64,000 bases of DNA from Pseudanabaena yagii GIHE-NHR1 (GCF_012863495.1 NZ_JAAVJL010000001.1:806001-870000); one strand, 5' to 3'; counted from the first letter of the stretch, positions 15,967 through 25,795 are shown. Notes: generated by a model from the sequence alone, not told the origin. A program made the numbers and translations.

Positions 15967-18900
15967 ATGATGACAGCGCAGTATCAGGCGGCTCTACACT
16001 CCTATGCAGAGGGGCGGTATGAAGAGGCAATGCAGCAGTTCTCAGAATTGTTGTATGAAGATCCTCGCAATCCCAAACTGCATATTTGGTTGGGCGCAAC
16101 CTTTCGTAAAGCGGGTAAAATTGAGTACGCTAAGGTGCAATATCAACAGGTATTGACCCTTACGGACGATCCTGATTTGCTTGATCTGGCTAGTACATCC
16201 CTTGCTCAAATTCAAAATAAGTTAGCTCATAGCGCTCAAAAAACTGAATCCCAAAAGGCTATCCCAAAAGATCTAGATAGCTCCCATAAATTGCATGATT
16301 CATCTTCGCAACAAGAAATCACCCAAGTCATGCATCCTCAAAGTAATGCGATATTGGGGATAAGTCGTCTAGTAGATAATGCGATCGCATCTAATTCTGA
16401 TTTAGCTGAGAGTAGTGGGGATGAAACTCTATTAGCTTCTAATTCTAGTATTCTTAGTAATAACAACGTGTCTAAGCCTCAAACCGCCATCAAAGTTAGC
16501 AATGGACTAGTGCCACCACCACCTGCGATTGCCGCTCTATTGGAAAATAAGCAACAGACAATCATTCCCGACGAACCTGCCAGTGAGTCGTTTATTTTCA
16601 GTGATGAGCCAACGGAAAGGTCTACTAATTCTTCCGCACCACCATCAATAACAGCATCAATTTTGCAGGACACGATCGCTAATCTGCAAAATAGCAATCC
16701 ACAAGACAAAAAGACAAAGAAGAGCAAAAAGAAAAAGCCCCAAGTTGAATTTCCACCCTTAGAATCAGAAGTATTTATAGATGCTGGTGAGCAAGGGAAC
16801 CTTGCGGAGGTTGTGAGCAATAAGTCTGCAACCTCCGCAAATTCAGCGATCGCTTTGGAAGATATGCTGAAATTTTCTACAGTGGGACAAAAAATCACTT
16901 TATGGGGGGCTTTAGTTGCTACTATCCCTGCAGTTATTTTAGGGGTAACAGCCTACAAGGTCGGTGATGGTTTGTTACTCACAAAGGTCAAGCAAGGACA
17001 ACAGTCGGAAGCGATCTCACTTGCTAAAACCACTGAAAATTTCTTACACAGACAAACAAGTGATGTCGGGGTACTGAAGACATTGTTGGTCTCAGCAGAG
17101 GTAGGACAAAACACCCTACAAAATGCTGGACAGAATACTATTACGACAAATCCATCGGAATCGAATAAGACAATTAAGCTATTAGCATCTTTACCGATCA
17201 ACCAACAACGTCAATATAAGCAACTCTTAACTAATCGCTTAAATCTCTATAGTCAAGCCTATCCACAATATACGAGCATTGCGATATTTAGCACCAATGG
17301 AGAACTGTTAGCACAATCCAATAACTCTAAAACGCTTCAAACAATTAATCCTAATCTTCTCAATAAAGCTGCTACGGCTGACAATGTATTAATTGGGAAT
17401 CCTGTGGTTGATAAGGATGGTACTTATTTATATGCAGTAACATCCGTTAAGAGTTCAGTTTCTCAAAAAGTAGGCATGATTTTACAGGTGGAAATCCCCG
17501 TAAAGTCTTTAGTAAGTGAGTTAAGCAATAATAGAAATAGTAATGGAGGTAGCAATTTCTATGTAATTGATAATGCGAACAAATATATTGCTAGTTCTCA
17601 GCCTGTTACGCTTGCCGAGGATGCATTAACAGATTTTGCAATGCTCCCGAGCTTACGTTCATTGCCATCCAATGATCTCCCAGAAATTGTAAAGGGTGAC
17701 CGCAATCCCCAAATACTTGCCTATGCCCCCATTTCTAATATGCAAAGTTATGGCATGGCTTGGGATATAGTCACCACTATCGATAAAGCCACAGCCATTT
17801 CGGGGAATCAAAATCTGCTGCTGGTGATCGGTATTGGCATTGCGGCGACACCTTTGCTGGTCGCAGCGATCGCCTATGCGCTATCACGACGATTAAGTAA
17901 CCGACTTAAGGATATTCGTTCAGCTTTACGCGATCTTAGCCGAGGCAATACTGATATTAGCTTTGGAACCCTCAGCGTAGAAGGAAATGATGAACTAGCT
18001 GATATTTCCTTAAGCATAAATAAAATGTCTGATCAGTTCCAAGTCATGATGCAAAAGCAAGAACAGGAACGACAAAGGCTCCAAGCGCAAGTGGTTAAAA
18101 TGTTCAAGGTTTTATCTAAGCTTGCAAGGGAAGAAAAACAAGAAGTGCAAGAAGATGATTTATCCGATCAAAAAATCATGCAATTGGGTAAAAAAATTCG
18201 TGGGGAAATGGTACAACGGAATGCTGAAGTTGAGAGCTATCGTCAGCAGAAATCTGATCTGCAAGCTCAACTGATGCAAATGCTGAAGGATGTACAGGCT
18301 TTAGCTGATGGTGATTTGACTGTTGCGACCAAATCCATTGACGGCAATCTCAATAATGTCTCCATATTCTTTGATGATGTCATCCGTGGATTGCAAAACA
18401 TCGTTGGGCAAGTTAAATCCTCTGCTAGTCAAGTTAACTTGTCGCTTGGGCAAAATGAACAGGCGATCGCCAATCTGACAAGTGTTTCTCAGAGACAGGT
18501 CGATACGGTGACGCGATCGCTAAATACAGTGCAAATGGCGAAGATATCCGCTAACTCCATCACAACCAACAGCCAGAATGTGCTGAAATCATCGCAAATG
18601 GTTGCGGAAAAGCTCTCTGAAAGTGATCGATCTATTGATGCAGTGATGACAAAAGTCGGGGAATTGCAAGGTACTGTCGCCAATACCGCCAAGCGAGTCA
18701 AGCACTTAGGTGAAGTCTCGCAAAAAATTGCCAAGGCAATTTCCGCAATTAATGAAATCGCTATAAAGACTAACTTTCTAGCGATTAATGCCACCCTTGA
18801 AGCCTCTCGTTCAGGAGATATGGGTAATGGATTTGCGATGGTCGCAGAAGAAGTAGGGGAACTAGCAGCACGCTCAGTAGCAGCGACCAAAGAAGTCGAA

Positions 18901-19245
18901 GGTTTACTGAATAGTATTCAAACTGAGGCGAATGCCGTCATGATGGCAGTTGAATCTGGTAGCAACCAAGCTGCTGAGAGCGCCACATTAGCAATCTCAG
19001 CAAAAGATAGTCTGCTGCAAATCTCTCATATTTCTCAACAAATTGATGAGTTAGTATCGTCGATTTCCGATGCCACCATTTCACAGGTACAAACCTCAGA
19101 AGGTGTTGCCAACTTAATGAAGGATATCTCACATATTGCCAAAAGGAATCTAGCGGCTTCTTCGGAAGTATCAAAGTTCCTCAAGTCAACTAAAAGATAT
19201 TCTGGGGACTTACAACAAGCTTTGGCTCAATTTAAGACTCGATAA
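15967..19245 (+). CDS. TPR-MCP fusion, PilJ-type methyl-accepting taxis receptor
   Basis: This 1092-residue receptor has TPR units at about 5-85, a disordered Ser/Asn/Lys-rich linker (about 90-300), a transmembrane helix (about 308-328) and an exported Cache-like sensor (about 335-610). A second helix (about 615-636), HAMP units and a long coiled coil lead to the signalling hairpin. Its tip at about 925-945 reads INEIAIKTNFLAINATLEAS, followed by RSGDMGNGFAMVAEEVGELAARS. It should control the CheA-type kinase encoded 57 bases downstream, as in type IV pilus phototaxis systems of cyanobacteria. The ligand is unknown. Confidence 0.9.
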   Translation: MMTAQYQAALHSYAEGRYEEAMQQFSELLYEDPRNPKLHIWLGATFRKAGKIEYAKVQYQQVLTLTDDPDLLDLASTSLAQIQNKLAHSAQKTESQKAIPKDLDSSHKLHDSSSQQEITQVMHPQSNAILGISRLVDNAIASNSDLAESSGDETLLASNSSILSNNNVSKPQTAIKVSNGLVPPPPAIAALLENKQQTIIPDEPASESFIFSDEPTERSTNSSAPPSITASILQDTIANLQNSNPQDKKTKKSKKKKPQVEFPPLESEVFIDAGEQGNLAEVVSNKSATSANSAIALEDMLKFSTVGQKITLWGALVATIPAVILGVTAYKVGDGLLLTKVKQGQQSEAISLAKTTENFLHRQTSDVGVLKTLLVSAEVGQNTLQNAGQNTITTNPSESNKTIKLLASLPINQQRQYKQLLTNRLNLYSQAYPQYTSIAIFSTNGELLAQSNNSKTLQTINPNLLNKAATADNVLIGNPVVDKDGTYLYAVTSVKSSVSQKVGMILQVEIPVKSLVSELSNNRNSNGGSNFYVIDNANKYIASSQPVTLAEDALTDFAMLPSLRSLPSNDLPEIVKGDRNPQILAYAPISNMQSYGMAWDIVTTIDKATAISGNQNLLLVIGIGIAATPLLVAAIAYALSRRLSNRLKDIRSALRDLSRGNTDISFGTLSVEGNDELADISLSINKMSDQFQVMMQKQEQERQRLQAQVVKMFKVLSKLAREEKQEVQEDDLSDQKIMQLGKKIRGEMVQRNAEVESYRQQKSDLQAQLMQMLKDVQALADGDLTVATKSIDGNLNNVSIFFDDVIRGLQNIVGQVKSSASQVNLSLGQNEQAIANLTSVSQRQVDTVTRSLNTVQMAKISANSITTNSQNVLKSSQMVAEKLSESDRSIDAVMTKVGELQGTVANTAKRVKHLGEVSQKIAKAISAINEIAIKTNFLAINATLEASRSGDMGNGFAMVAEEVGELAARSVAATKEVEGLLNSIQTEANAVMMAVESGSNQAAESATLAISAKDSLLQISHISQQIDELVSSISDATISQVQTSEGVANLMKDISHIAKRNLAASSEVSKFLKSTKRYSGDLQQALAQFKTR

Positions 19246-19301
19246 GTGATTAAAGCTAGCCATCTAGCGTCAAGGGAAAAAGTTCACTAGAGCTACATAT
19301 A

Positions 19302-22300
19302 ATGACTCCTGCAATGATTGAAACAGAATCACAACAAACCAAACAAATCTTTTCTGAAGAAGCCCAGCTTTATACTAGTGATCTAGAAAAGCAAATTTCA
19401 GAACTAGATCCGAGTCTATCAAATTTCAATCAACAGATTGATCAAGTACTCACTACCTATAGCCAACTTAGGGAATCTGCAACTAAGGCAGATTTTTATA
19501 GCCAAAGCCCTATTTTTACAAATATCACCAACCGCTTTGATGATGCGATCAAGGTATTAGGCGATCGCTCAGATTGTATTAATCAGCATCTTAAAGAATT
19601 ACTTATAGAAGTAATCATTATGCTGCGTCAAATTATCAATGAATATTGCTTTGCCTCAGCACCAAACCCTAACTGGCTTGACTTACAAAATAATTTATTT
19701 ACGCAAATAAATAATAGTTTAGCTGCCAAGAAACAGAGCTATGACTATCATCCCAGTTCCATAATTACTAACCAAGATAATATTGATAGTAATGAGCTTA
19801 ATGATCAAGAAATTGAGTCATTAAATTTACCTTTTAACCTAAATGACACCTTTGAGGGTTTGCATTTATTTGATGTAGAAGATAGCGAGACTGAAAACTT
19901 CGATGATTTTCTATCTTTTAATCAAATGAATCAATCAGAAAATGCCGACACATTCTTTTTGCTGCAATTAGAGGATCTAGATGTGCCGCAATCGCTAGAA
20001 CAGGATTTCGAGGAATCTCAGATAGAGCCATTTCAATCATCGTTAGATCTCAATCAAGACTCATCTCAAATTGCTAGCGAAGAAGTCACCCATGTCGCAG
20101 CCAATCAGAAAATACCAGCAATATCTGAAGATTTTGATGCTCAACTTGATAATCTGATTAATTTGAGAGACCAACAAAGATTACCAATGCCAGAATTACT
20201 TAAGGATATCTTTCCATCAAATAATACTGAGCATCTATTGGGGAATGAAGACGAGACTACACTACAGGGGGTTAACTGGGAAAATGGGGAAGATGACTTA
20301 GATAATCATTGGCACCAATTTGGAGCGTTACAGTCTTGGGCAGAGCTAAATGCCCATAATGACGATCGCGCAGAGGATCTTGACGAAGTTGAAACTGTAT
20401 CAAGTCAACCTTTTCCTTTCCCTGCTGATGAAAGCAAACTTATAGACATAGACGACGAGATTGCTAATAGTTTTTTTGAGCCGTTACCATTAGATGAAGA
20501 TGAAGCTGCATTTTGGAATTCTTTAGAGTCTATGGATTCTTTAGATTTTCTTGAAGACTCACAACAAGTAGAAGAATTAGAAGATCAGGCTGAATCTCAG
20601 CTCAGTAGTTTAGGAAATCAGTCTGAATCTCAACTTAGTAGTTTAGAAGAGCAGTATGAATCTCAACTTAGTAGCATTGATCAGTCACAAAAAGAGAGTG
20701 ACTTACTCTGGCTAGATATGATCAAATCTCAGGATTTTTCTAGCTCAGATGTGGATACCGCCATAGAAGAATCACCCATTTATCAGAACAAAACTATACC
20801 TAGTCCTGATGATTTGGCATTAGTAGATAGTCATCATCAAGAAATTGAATATCCAGCTTTAAGTGCGGATACAGCTATTGATAAGGATCTTGAGAATATT
20901 GCGCCTTTATCGCTAAACATGACAAAGGAGATCAAGATAGACTTACATTCCTCTGAAGATTCAGATTTAGGAATTCTTAAGCCATTAGATACGCATCTGA
21001 CAAATATTGATTATCACGAGGCTAATATTCGAGTTCCTCTTAATTATTTAGAACTTTGGGAAGATCTATCAGAGGAATTGTTGGTAAGAAAGGGAAACTT
21101 AGATGTTTATTTAAGTGAAATGCGTGTGTTGTCCCACGAAGCTCGAAAACAATTGCAGGTGTTAGAGCCACAAGCTACTGGCAATCAAAAGGCGATCGCA
21201 ACTTTACAAAATACCTTAGAACTGATTACTGGCATCCTTGAGCATACCGAAAAGCAATCCTATGCAATTAGCCATGATGTTCGTAATTTAAGAAAAAACT
21301 TTCGACAAGTTCTTAAATACCCAATATCTAGTCTGGTAAGAAAGTTTCCACGCATCTTACATGACCTTTCCTTAGAGCATGGGAAGCAAGTTGAGTTAAT
21401 TGTCCAAGGTTCGGAAATTGGCATAGATCGAGAAATTGTAACTCTAGTAGGTGAGACCCTTGAGCTATTACTTCGTAATGCTTTTGAGCATAGTATAGAA
21501 CCGACTAGTGAGCGTCATCAACAAGGTAAATCATTACAAGGCAAGATTGAAATTATCGCCACTCAAACCGATGATCAAACAATTATTAGAATTAGTGATG
21601 ATGGGCGAGGATTTGATAATCAGACCAGTAGCATTTCCTATTTGGAAAATATTGCAAAGTTAAGTAATGTTCGTAAGAAGTTGTGGAATGTCGGAGGGAA
21701 GATTTCCGTTAAATCACATTTAGGTCAAGGCACTCAAGTAACCGTAACTTTGCCCATTACGATTTCCTTACTTAGGGTATTGCTAATTGATATTGATCAA
21801 ATGTGTTTAGCGATCGCGAGCAGAAGCATTCGCGAAGTTATACCCATCAATGAAGACGAAGCTAATGTCAATGAAGAGCCAGAAACTCTAGCATGGAATG
21901 ATCACATTGTGCCTATTGTGCGTCTCAATTCTTTACTTAAGCTCAATTGTCAGCGTAATTCCTATCAGAGGAATGCACCACTTAATAATCAAAACCCAAC
22001 ATTCACCAATCAAACACAAAACTATAGACCTGCGATCGCTGTCCCTTCATACCTAATTATTCAGCATGATCATAATTTATTTGCACTGCAAACCGATGGT
22101 TGCTGGCATGAGCAAGAAGCGACATTTCATCAAATTGAGGGAGATATTGCCCTACCATCAATCTTTAGCGGCTCTGTAATCCTAGGAGACAATCAGGCAG
22201 TAGCTTTAATTAATCAGACAGAGTTAGTTAATCAATGCTTGCGATCGCACCCTAATATCGGTGTATTAGATTCGCAGTCTGACCATGACAGTTTTCCTGA

Positions 22301-22886
22301 TTTACAGAATAATACCCCTCAGCTAGAGAATTTGAAAAGTCTATCGGATTTCTTCACCGTCAATGATCAATCTAACGAGTCGGATATATCAGAATTTTTG
22401 GAGCAACCAGTACGTTCTTTGAACCAAACATCTGAGCCAGAAAATCTCGAAAGCTCTGGCATTTTTATGAGTGATTTACATGATGGTCAGAAAAGAACTT
22501 CTAGCCAGCCAAAGGTACTGATCGTTGAGTCTTCAGCCAATGTGCGACGCTATCTTGCTATGACCTTAGCAAGATCAGGTTTTCTCACTGAACAGGTACA
22601 GGATGGTAAAGCCGCGATCGCATTTCTGAAGGATCGACTCAAGGACAAATTAGATATTGATATTGTGATTACAGATTTGGAGATGCCTCAAATGGATGGG
22701 TTTAAGCTCCTATCTGGTATCCGCTCCGATGCAGAATTACACAATTTACCGATTGTGGTACTCACAGCCCGCAATAATGAAAATGATCAAAAGCTCGCCT
22801 TAGAGCTGGGTGCTAATGCCTACTTCAGCAAGCCCTATCGAGAGCAAGAATTGGTTAAAACCTTACAAGAGATCGCTTCTAGGTAA
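19302..22886 (+). CDS. CheA-type hybrid kinase (PilL-C-like) lacking an HPt histidine
   Basis: The 1194-residue protein has a helical N-terminus (1-130) in the place of HPt but without the usual His-Ser/Thr-x-Lys-Gly motif. A long acidic linker (about 140-620) contains an 11-residue tandem repeat (ESQLSSL, three times). The CheA core follows: dimerisation region, N box LLLRNAFEHSIEPTSERH (about 721-738), G1 DDGRGFD (766-772) and VGGKISVKSHLGQGTQVTV. A CheW-like domain and a receiver with Asp1125 (ITDLEMPQMDG) and FSKPY complete it. It resembles the C-terminal half of split cyanobacterial PilL, whose HPt is on another protein. It probably forms an operon with the upstream receptor. Confidence 0.88.
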   Translation: MTPAMIETESQQTKQIFSEEAQLYTSDLEKQISELDPSLSNFNQQIDQVLTTYSQLRESATKADFYSQSPIFTNITNRFDDAIKVLGDRSDCINQHLKELLIEVIIMLRQIINEYCFASAPNPNWLDLQNNLFTQINNSLAAKKQSYDYHPSSIITNQDNIDSNELNDQEIESLNLPFNLNDTFEGLHLFDVEDSETENFDDFLSFNQMNQSENADTFFLLQLEDLDVPQSLEQDFEESQIEPFQSSLDLNQDSSQIASEEVTHVAANQKIPAISEDFDAQLDNLINLRDQQRLPMPELLKDIFPSNNTEHLLGNEDETTLQGVNWENGEDDLDNHWHQFGALQSWAELNAHNDDRAEDLDEVETVSSQPFPFPADESKLIDIDDEIANSFFEPLPLDEDEAAFWNSLESMDSLDFLEDSQQVEELEDQAESQLSSLGNQSESQLSSLEEQYESQLSSIDQSQKESDLLWLDMIKSQDFSSSDVDTAIEESPIYQNKTIPSPDDLALVDSHHQEIEYPALSADTAIDKDLENIAPLSLNMTKEIKIDLHSSEDSDLGILKPLDTHLTNIDYHEANIRVPLNYLELWEDLSEELLVRKGNLDVYLSEMRVLSHEARKQLQVLEPQATGNQKAIATLQNTLELITGILEHTEKQSYAISHDVRNLRKNFRQVLKYPISSLVRKFPRILHDLSLEHGKQVELIVQGSEIGIDREIVTLVGETLELLLRNAFEHSIEPTSERHQQGKSLQGKIEIIATQTDDQTIIRISDDGRGFDNQTSSISYLENIAKLSNVRKKLWNVGGKISVKSHLGQGTQVTVTLPITISLLRVLLIDIDQMCLAIASRSIREVIPINEDEANVNEEPETLAWNDHIVPIVRLNSLLKLNCQRNSYQRNAPLNNQNPTFTNQTQNYRPAIAVPSYLIIQHDHNLFALQTDGCWHEQEATFHQIEGDIALPSIFSGSVILGDNQAVALINQTELVNQCLRSHPNIGVLDSQSDHDSFPDLQNNTPQLENLKSLSDFFTVNDQSNESDISEFLEQPVRSLNQTSEPENLESSGIFMSDLHDGQKRTSSQPKVLIVESSANVRRYLAMTLARSGFLTEQVQDGKAAIAFLKDRLKDKLDIDIVITDLEMPQMDGFKLLSGIRSDAELHNLPIVVLTARNNENDQKLALELGANAYFSKPYREQELVKTLQEIASR
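20590..20688 (+). repeat. Three 33-bp tandem repeats in the CheA linker
   Basis: Three in-frame units each begin GAATCTCA(A/G)CT(T/C)AGTAG and encode ESQLSSLGNQS, ESQLSSLEEQY and ESQLSSIDQSQ. They lie in the acidic linker, outside every folded domain. Confidence 0.85.
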
Positions 22887-23066
22887 CACGAGTTCGGGAT
22901 AATTTAAAACAGGCTATGAGAAAGGATTTGCCAGCTTAGGCTCTTGCAGATAAAAAATGTCCCACCAAAGTTATCTAGCTTCGACTCCGCTCAGCAACTT
23001 TGGCTGAGCGGAGTCGAAGCCACAGGTACTTTAATTAATAGCAAAGTCCTTAACCTGAACGGATGT
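22886..23066. mobile_element. Family 1 palindromic element, copy c (degenerate, 181 bp)
   Basis: Left end ACACGAGTTCGGGATAATTT abuts the cheA stop codon; right end TTAACCTGAACGGATGT is more diverged. The central part is different from copies a, b and d: a hairpin AGCTTCGACTCCGCTCAGC / GCTGAGCGGAGTCGAAGC with a 7-base loop. Confidence 0.6.
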
Positions 23067-23200
23067 TAGTAATCACAAAATAATCACTTAATTTAGCGGT
23101 AAGTATTTTTACTTATGACTAGTTTGAAGTGGACAGATTTGTGTAAAATTATTAAGACTTTGTAAAAAAGCAACTTTATATACTAAAAACTTAAATTTTT
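23067..23200 (+). promoter_or_regulatory. AT-rich pgk leader and promoter region
   Basis: The 134 bases before pgk are very AT-rich. TTGAAG near 23125 and A/T-rich -10-like sequence about 17 bases on are plausible promoter elements. No strong ribosome site precedes the ATG. Confidence 0.3.
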
Positions 23201-24403
23201 ATGGCAAAAAAGAATCTAGCAAGCTTGACTGCTGCTGACTTGGCAGGCAAAAAGGTATTAGTCAGAGTCGATTTCAACGTTCCTCAAGACGAAACTGGCA
23301 AAATTACCGACGATACCCGTATCCGTGCAGCTTTGCCAACGATTAAGTATTTGACCGATGCTGGTGCGCGTGTCATCCTCACCAGTCACTTCGGCAGACC
23401 CAAGGGTGTTACTGAAGGTCTTCGCCTCAATGCTGTAGCTGCTCGTTTGTCAGAGTTGATCGGAAAGTCTGTAGTCAAGACCGATGACTGTATCGGTGAT
23501 GCGGTCGCAGCTCAAGTTAATGCCCTCAACAATGGTGATGTGGCTTTGCTAGAAAACGTTCGTTTCTATCCTGAAGAAGAAAAGAACGATCCTGAATTTG
23601 CTCAAAAGTTAGCTTCCTTGGCTGACATCTATGTAAATGATGCTTTTGGTACTGCCCACCGCGCCCATGCTTCGACCGAAGGCGTAACCAAGTACATCAG
23701 CACCTCCGTTGCTGGCTTCTTGCTCGACAAGGAATTGCAATACCTCAGTGGTGCGATCGACAATCCTCAGCGTCCTCTCGCAGCGATCGTTGGTGGTTCC
23801 AAAGTTTCCAGCAAGATCGGCGTTATCGAAACCCTGCTCGATAAGGTTGATGTACTGCTCATCGGCGGCGGCATGATCTTCACATTCTACAAAGCTCGTG
23901 GCTTAAGTGTTGGTAAGTCTCTCGTTGAAGAAGATAAGCTAGACCTAGCTCGCGCTCTCGAAAAGAAAGCCGCAGAACGTGGTGTTAAGTTCTTACTTCC
24001 TACCGATGTAGTAGTTGCCGACAACTTCAAGCCCGATGCTGATTCTCAAACCGTCAGCATTAACGCTATTCCCGATGGTTGGATGGGCTTAGATATTGGT
24101 CCTGACTCCGTTAAGGTATTCCAAGATGCGCTTGCAGATTGCAAATCCGTAATTTGGAATGGTCCTATGGGTGTATTTGAATTTGATAAGTTTGCCGTTG
24201 GTACTGAAGCGATCGCCCATACCCTCGCAGACTTGACTGGCAAAGGCACAATCACCATCATCGGTGGTGGTGACTCCGTAGCCGCAGTTGAGAAAGTTGG
24301 CGTTGCTGAAAAGATGAGCCACATCTCCACTGGTGGTGGTGCAAGCTTAGAATTGCTCGAAGGCAAGATCCTCCCTGGTATTGCTGCTTTGAACGAAGCT
24401 TAA
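23201..24403 (+). CDS. pgk: Phosphoglycerate kinase
   Basis: This enzyme transfers phosphate between 1,3-bisphosphoglycerate and ADP in glycolysis and, in reverse, in the Calvin cycle. The 400 residues are a normal length. Family blocks are [46 protein letters not shown], the nucleotide-site WNGPMGVFE and the C-terminal [13 protein letters not shown]...[13 protein letters not shown]. Codon choice is C-ending more often than in its neighbours, as expected of a highly expressed gene. Confidence 0.98.
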   Translation: MAKKNLASLTAADLAGKKVLVRVDFNVPQDETGKITDDTRIRAALPTIKYLTDAGARVILTSHFGRPKGVTEGLRLNAVAARLSELIGKSVVKTDDCIGDAVAAQVNALNNGDVALLENVRFYPEEEKNDPEFAQKLASLADIYVNDAFGTAHRAHASTEGVTKYISTSVAGFLLDKELQYLSGAIDNPQRPLAAIVGGSKVSSKIGVIETLLDKVDVLLIGGGMIFTFYKARGLSVGKSLVEEDKLDLARALEKKAAERGVKFLLPTDVVVADNFKPDADSQTVSINAIPDGWMGLDIGPDSVKVFQDALADCKSVIWNGPMGVFEFDKFAVGTEAIAHTLADLTGKGTITIIGGGDSVAAVEKVGVAEKMSHISTGGGASLELLEGKILPGIAALNEA

Positions 24404-24420
24404 TTTTTCAAATAGCCTTG

Positions 24421-24461
24421 CTAAATAAAAAAGGGTCGCTTCGCGACCCTTTTTTATTTAG
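24421..24461. terminator. Bidirectional terminator between pgk and the COP23 gene
   Basis: CTAAATAAAAAAGGGTCGC-TTC-GCGACCCTTTTTTATTTAG is a 41-base perfect palindrome with T-runs on both strands. It begins 18 bases after pgk and contains the stop of the convergent gene at 24458. Confidence 0.9.
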
Positions 24462-25306
24462 CGAAAATTATCAGGATTAAGTCTTCTACCACCGTTGAAG
24501 TTGCTAGTGCCTAAGCTAGCACCAGTACCGCCATCACTAGGATCGAGAAATGGCTTCAAGTAGATATTGCCACCACGAATATTTGACGCAGTAGGTGCAG
24601 GGCGATTCGTTGATAGAACTGATCCGAGAACACCATTGATGCTTGAGAGATCAATGCCACCTAAACCAAGGTTGCCTGTGAGATCACCTAAAGAGCGATC
24701 GCGTCCTCGATAAGTATTAACAGCAGTAGTAGTTTGACCGCTATCAGCAGTGGCGAGATTACCAAAAACCTTATCGCGAGTAGCGATCGGATCTTGACCA
24801 TTGGGCACTGTCAAGACAATCCGACAAGCAGAATTTTTATCAGTTGTGGCACAAATAACGTTGTATCCATTTTCTGTGCTGGTTCGCATTTCTAGCAAAC
24901 CATCGGGACGGTAGGATTCAAGGCGGCGACTAATTTCATTACAACGACGCTCAGGCGACCAGCCATCTCCCATAGCGCTGGGTGCTGCCCAAGGGAAATA
25001 TTTTTGAGGTTGACTCTTAGGTTGATAGACGACGATATATTGCCCATCGCGCACTTGGCAGCTAAATCTGGCATTTTTGTTATCGCTAGGATTTGCTGCC
25101 TTATCGTTGGGTTTATCTGATGGGAGTTGTGATGCAGGTGGATTACTAGGTGCTGGCGAAGTTGTCGTACTAGGCTTAGTTTCTACAGGAATAATTTGGG
25201 CGAAACTAGGCAACGCAGCCATACCCCAAGGTAAAGCTAAGGCGATCGCTACTGATAAGCAGCCAACAGGTCGCAATTTTGATGATTTATCAAGATGGTA
25301 ATTCAT
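24458..25306 (-). CDS. Secreted COP23-domain protein
   Basis: The 282-residue protein starts with ATG at 25306 (MNYHLDKSSKLRPVG). This gives a proper signal peptide ending near ALPSFAQ; an upstream in-frame start would add 36 residues before the signal. A Pro/Ser/Asp linker is followed by the COP23 domain (about 75-180: RFSCQVRDGQYIVVYQP..., four cysteines) and a Gly/Asn-rich tail. COP23 is named after a circadian-expressed cyanobacterial membrane protein; its biochemical role is not known. Export is predicted from the signal peptide. Confidence 0.8.
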   Translation of the reverse strand: MNYHLDKSSKLRPVGCLSVAIALALPWGMAALPSFAQIIPVETKPSTTTSPAPSNPPASQLPSDKPNDKAANPSDNKNARFSCQVRDGQYIVVYQPKSQPQKYFPWAAPSAMGDGWSPERRCNEISRRLESYRPDGLLEMRTSTENGYNVICATTDKNSACRIVLTVPNGQDPIATRDKVFGNLATADSGQTTTAVNTYRGRDRSLGDLTGNLGLGGIDLSSINGVLGSVLSTNRPAPTASNIRGGNIYLKPFLDPSDGGTGASLGTSNFNGGRRLNPDNFR

Positions 25307-25507
25307 AGGATTAGTGTGTGTAAGGAGTGGTGATGGATGAAAACGCAAATCCCCCAAAAATTTATTGCCGATTTTTAGATCTCTTGCAGCATTGTATGAG
25401 ATTTCTATAGACAATGATCATGCAACTATTATTGTGCAACTATGAGGCTAACCACCTATTAATGACATCAGTTTTAACAAATATGTTCCCTTACGTTTCT
25501 GCGATTT

Positions 25508-25564
25508 ATCAGCAACCAATTTTTGTAGCACAGCTAAGCTGTGCTACAAAAATTGGTTGCTGAT
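25508..25564. repeat. Family 4 hairpin, 57-base perfect palindrome
   Basis: Outer arms contain TTTTTGTAG/CTACAAAAA, the inner stem is CACAGC/GCTGTG and the loop is TAA. The 27-bp stem has no mismatch. It lies 4 bases from family 1 copy d, in the region between the COP23 gene and the FAH-family gene. Confidence 0.75.
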
Positions 25565-25568
25565 TTTA

Positions 25569-25713
25569 ACGTCAGTTCGGGTTAAGCTAGCAAATTTTAA
25601 AAGCCCAAAAGTAAAAGCCTTGCGTAGCAAGGCTTTTACTTTTGGGCTTTGAGAGAGGGTTTGCTACGCAAACCCTCTCTCAAAGCCCGTTTCAAATTAT
25701 CCCGAACTCGCGT
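25569..25713. mobile_element. Family 1 palindromic element, copy d (145 bp, inverted)
   Basis: Opposite orientation to copy b: begins ACGTCAGTTCGGGTTAAG and ends ATTATCCCGAACTCGCGT. Stem 1 is CTTTGAGAGAGGGTTTGC with its complement; stem 2 is AAAGCCTTGC with loop GTA. At three stem positions both strands differ together from copy b, and the loop of stem 1 is inverted relative to it. Confidence 0.75.
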
Positions 25714-25753
25714 TGATTTTACTGCGCGTCCCTTAGCCTTCTTCCAAAATCGA

Positions 25754-25795
25754 ACTAATCAAAAGGGGATGCTAAAGCATCCCCTTTTGATTAGT
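25754..25795 (-). terminator. Terminator of the FAH-family gene
   Basis: ACTAATCAAAAGGGGATGC-TAAA-GCATCCCCTTTTGATTAGT, a 42-base palindrome immediately after the stop at 25796 on the minus strand. Confidence 0.8.

Noticed and set aside
18489-18890. 133-codon minus-strand frame inside the receptor gene
   Set aside because: It lies wholly opposite the conserved MCP signalling domain and has no start context or family resemblance.
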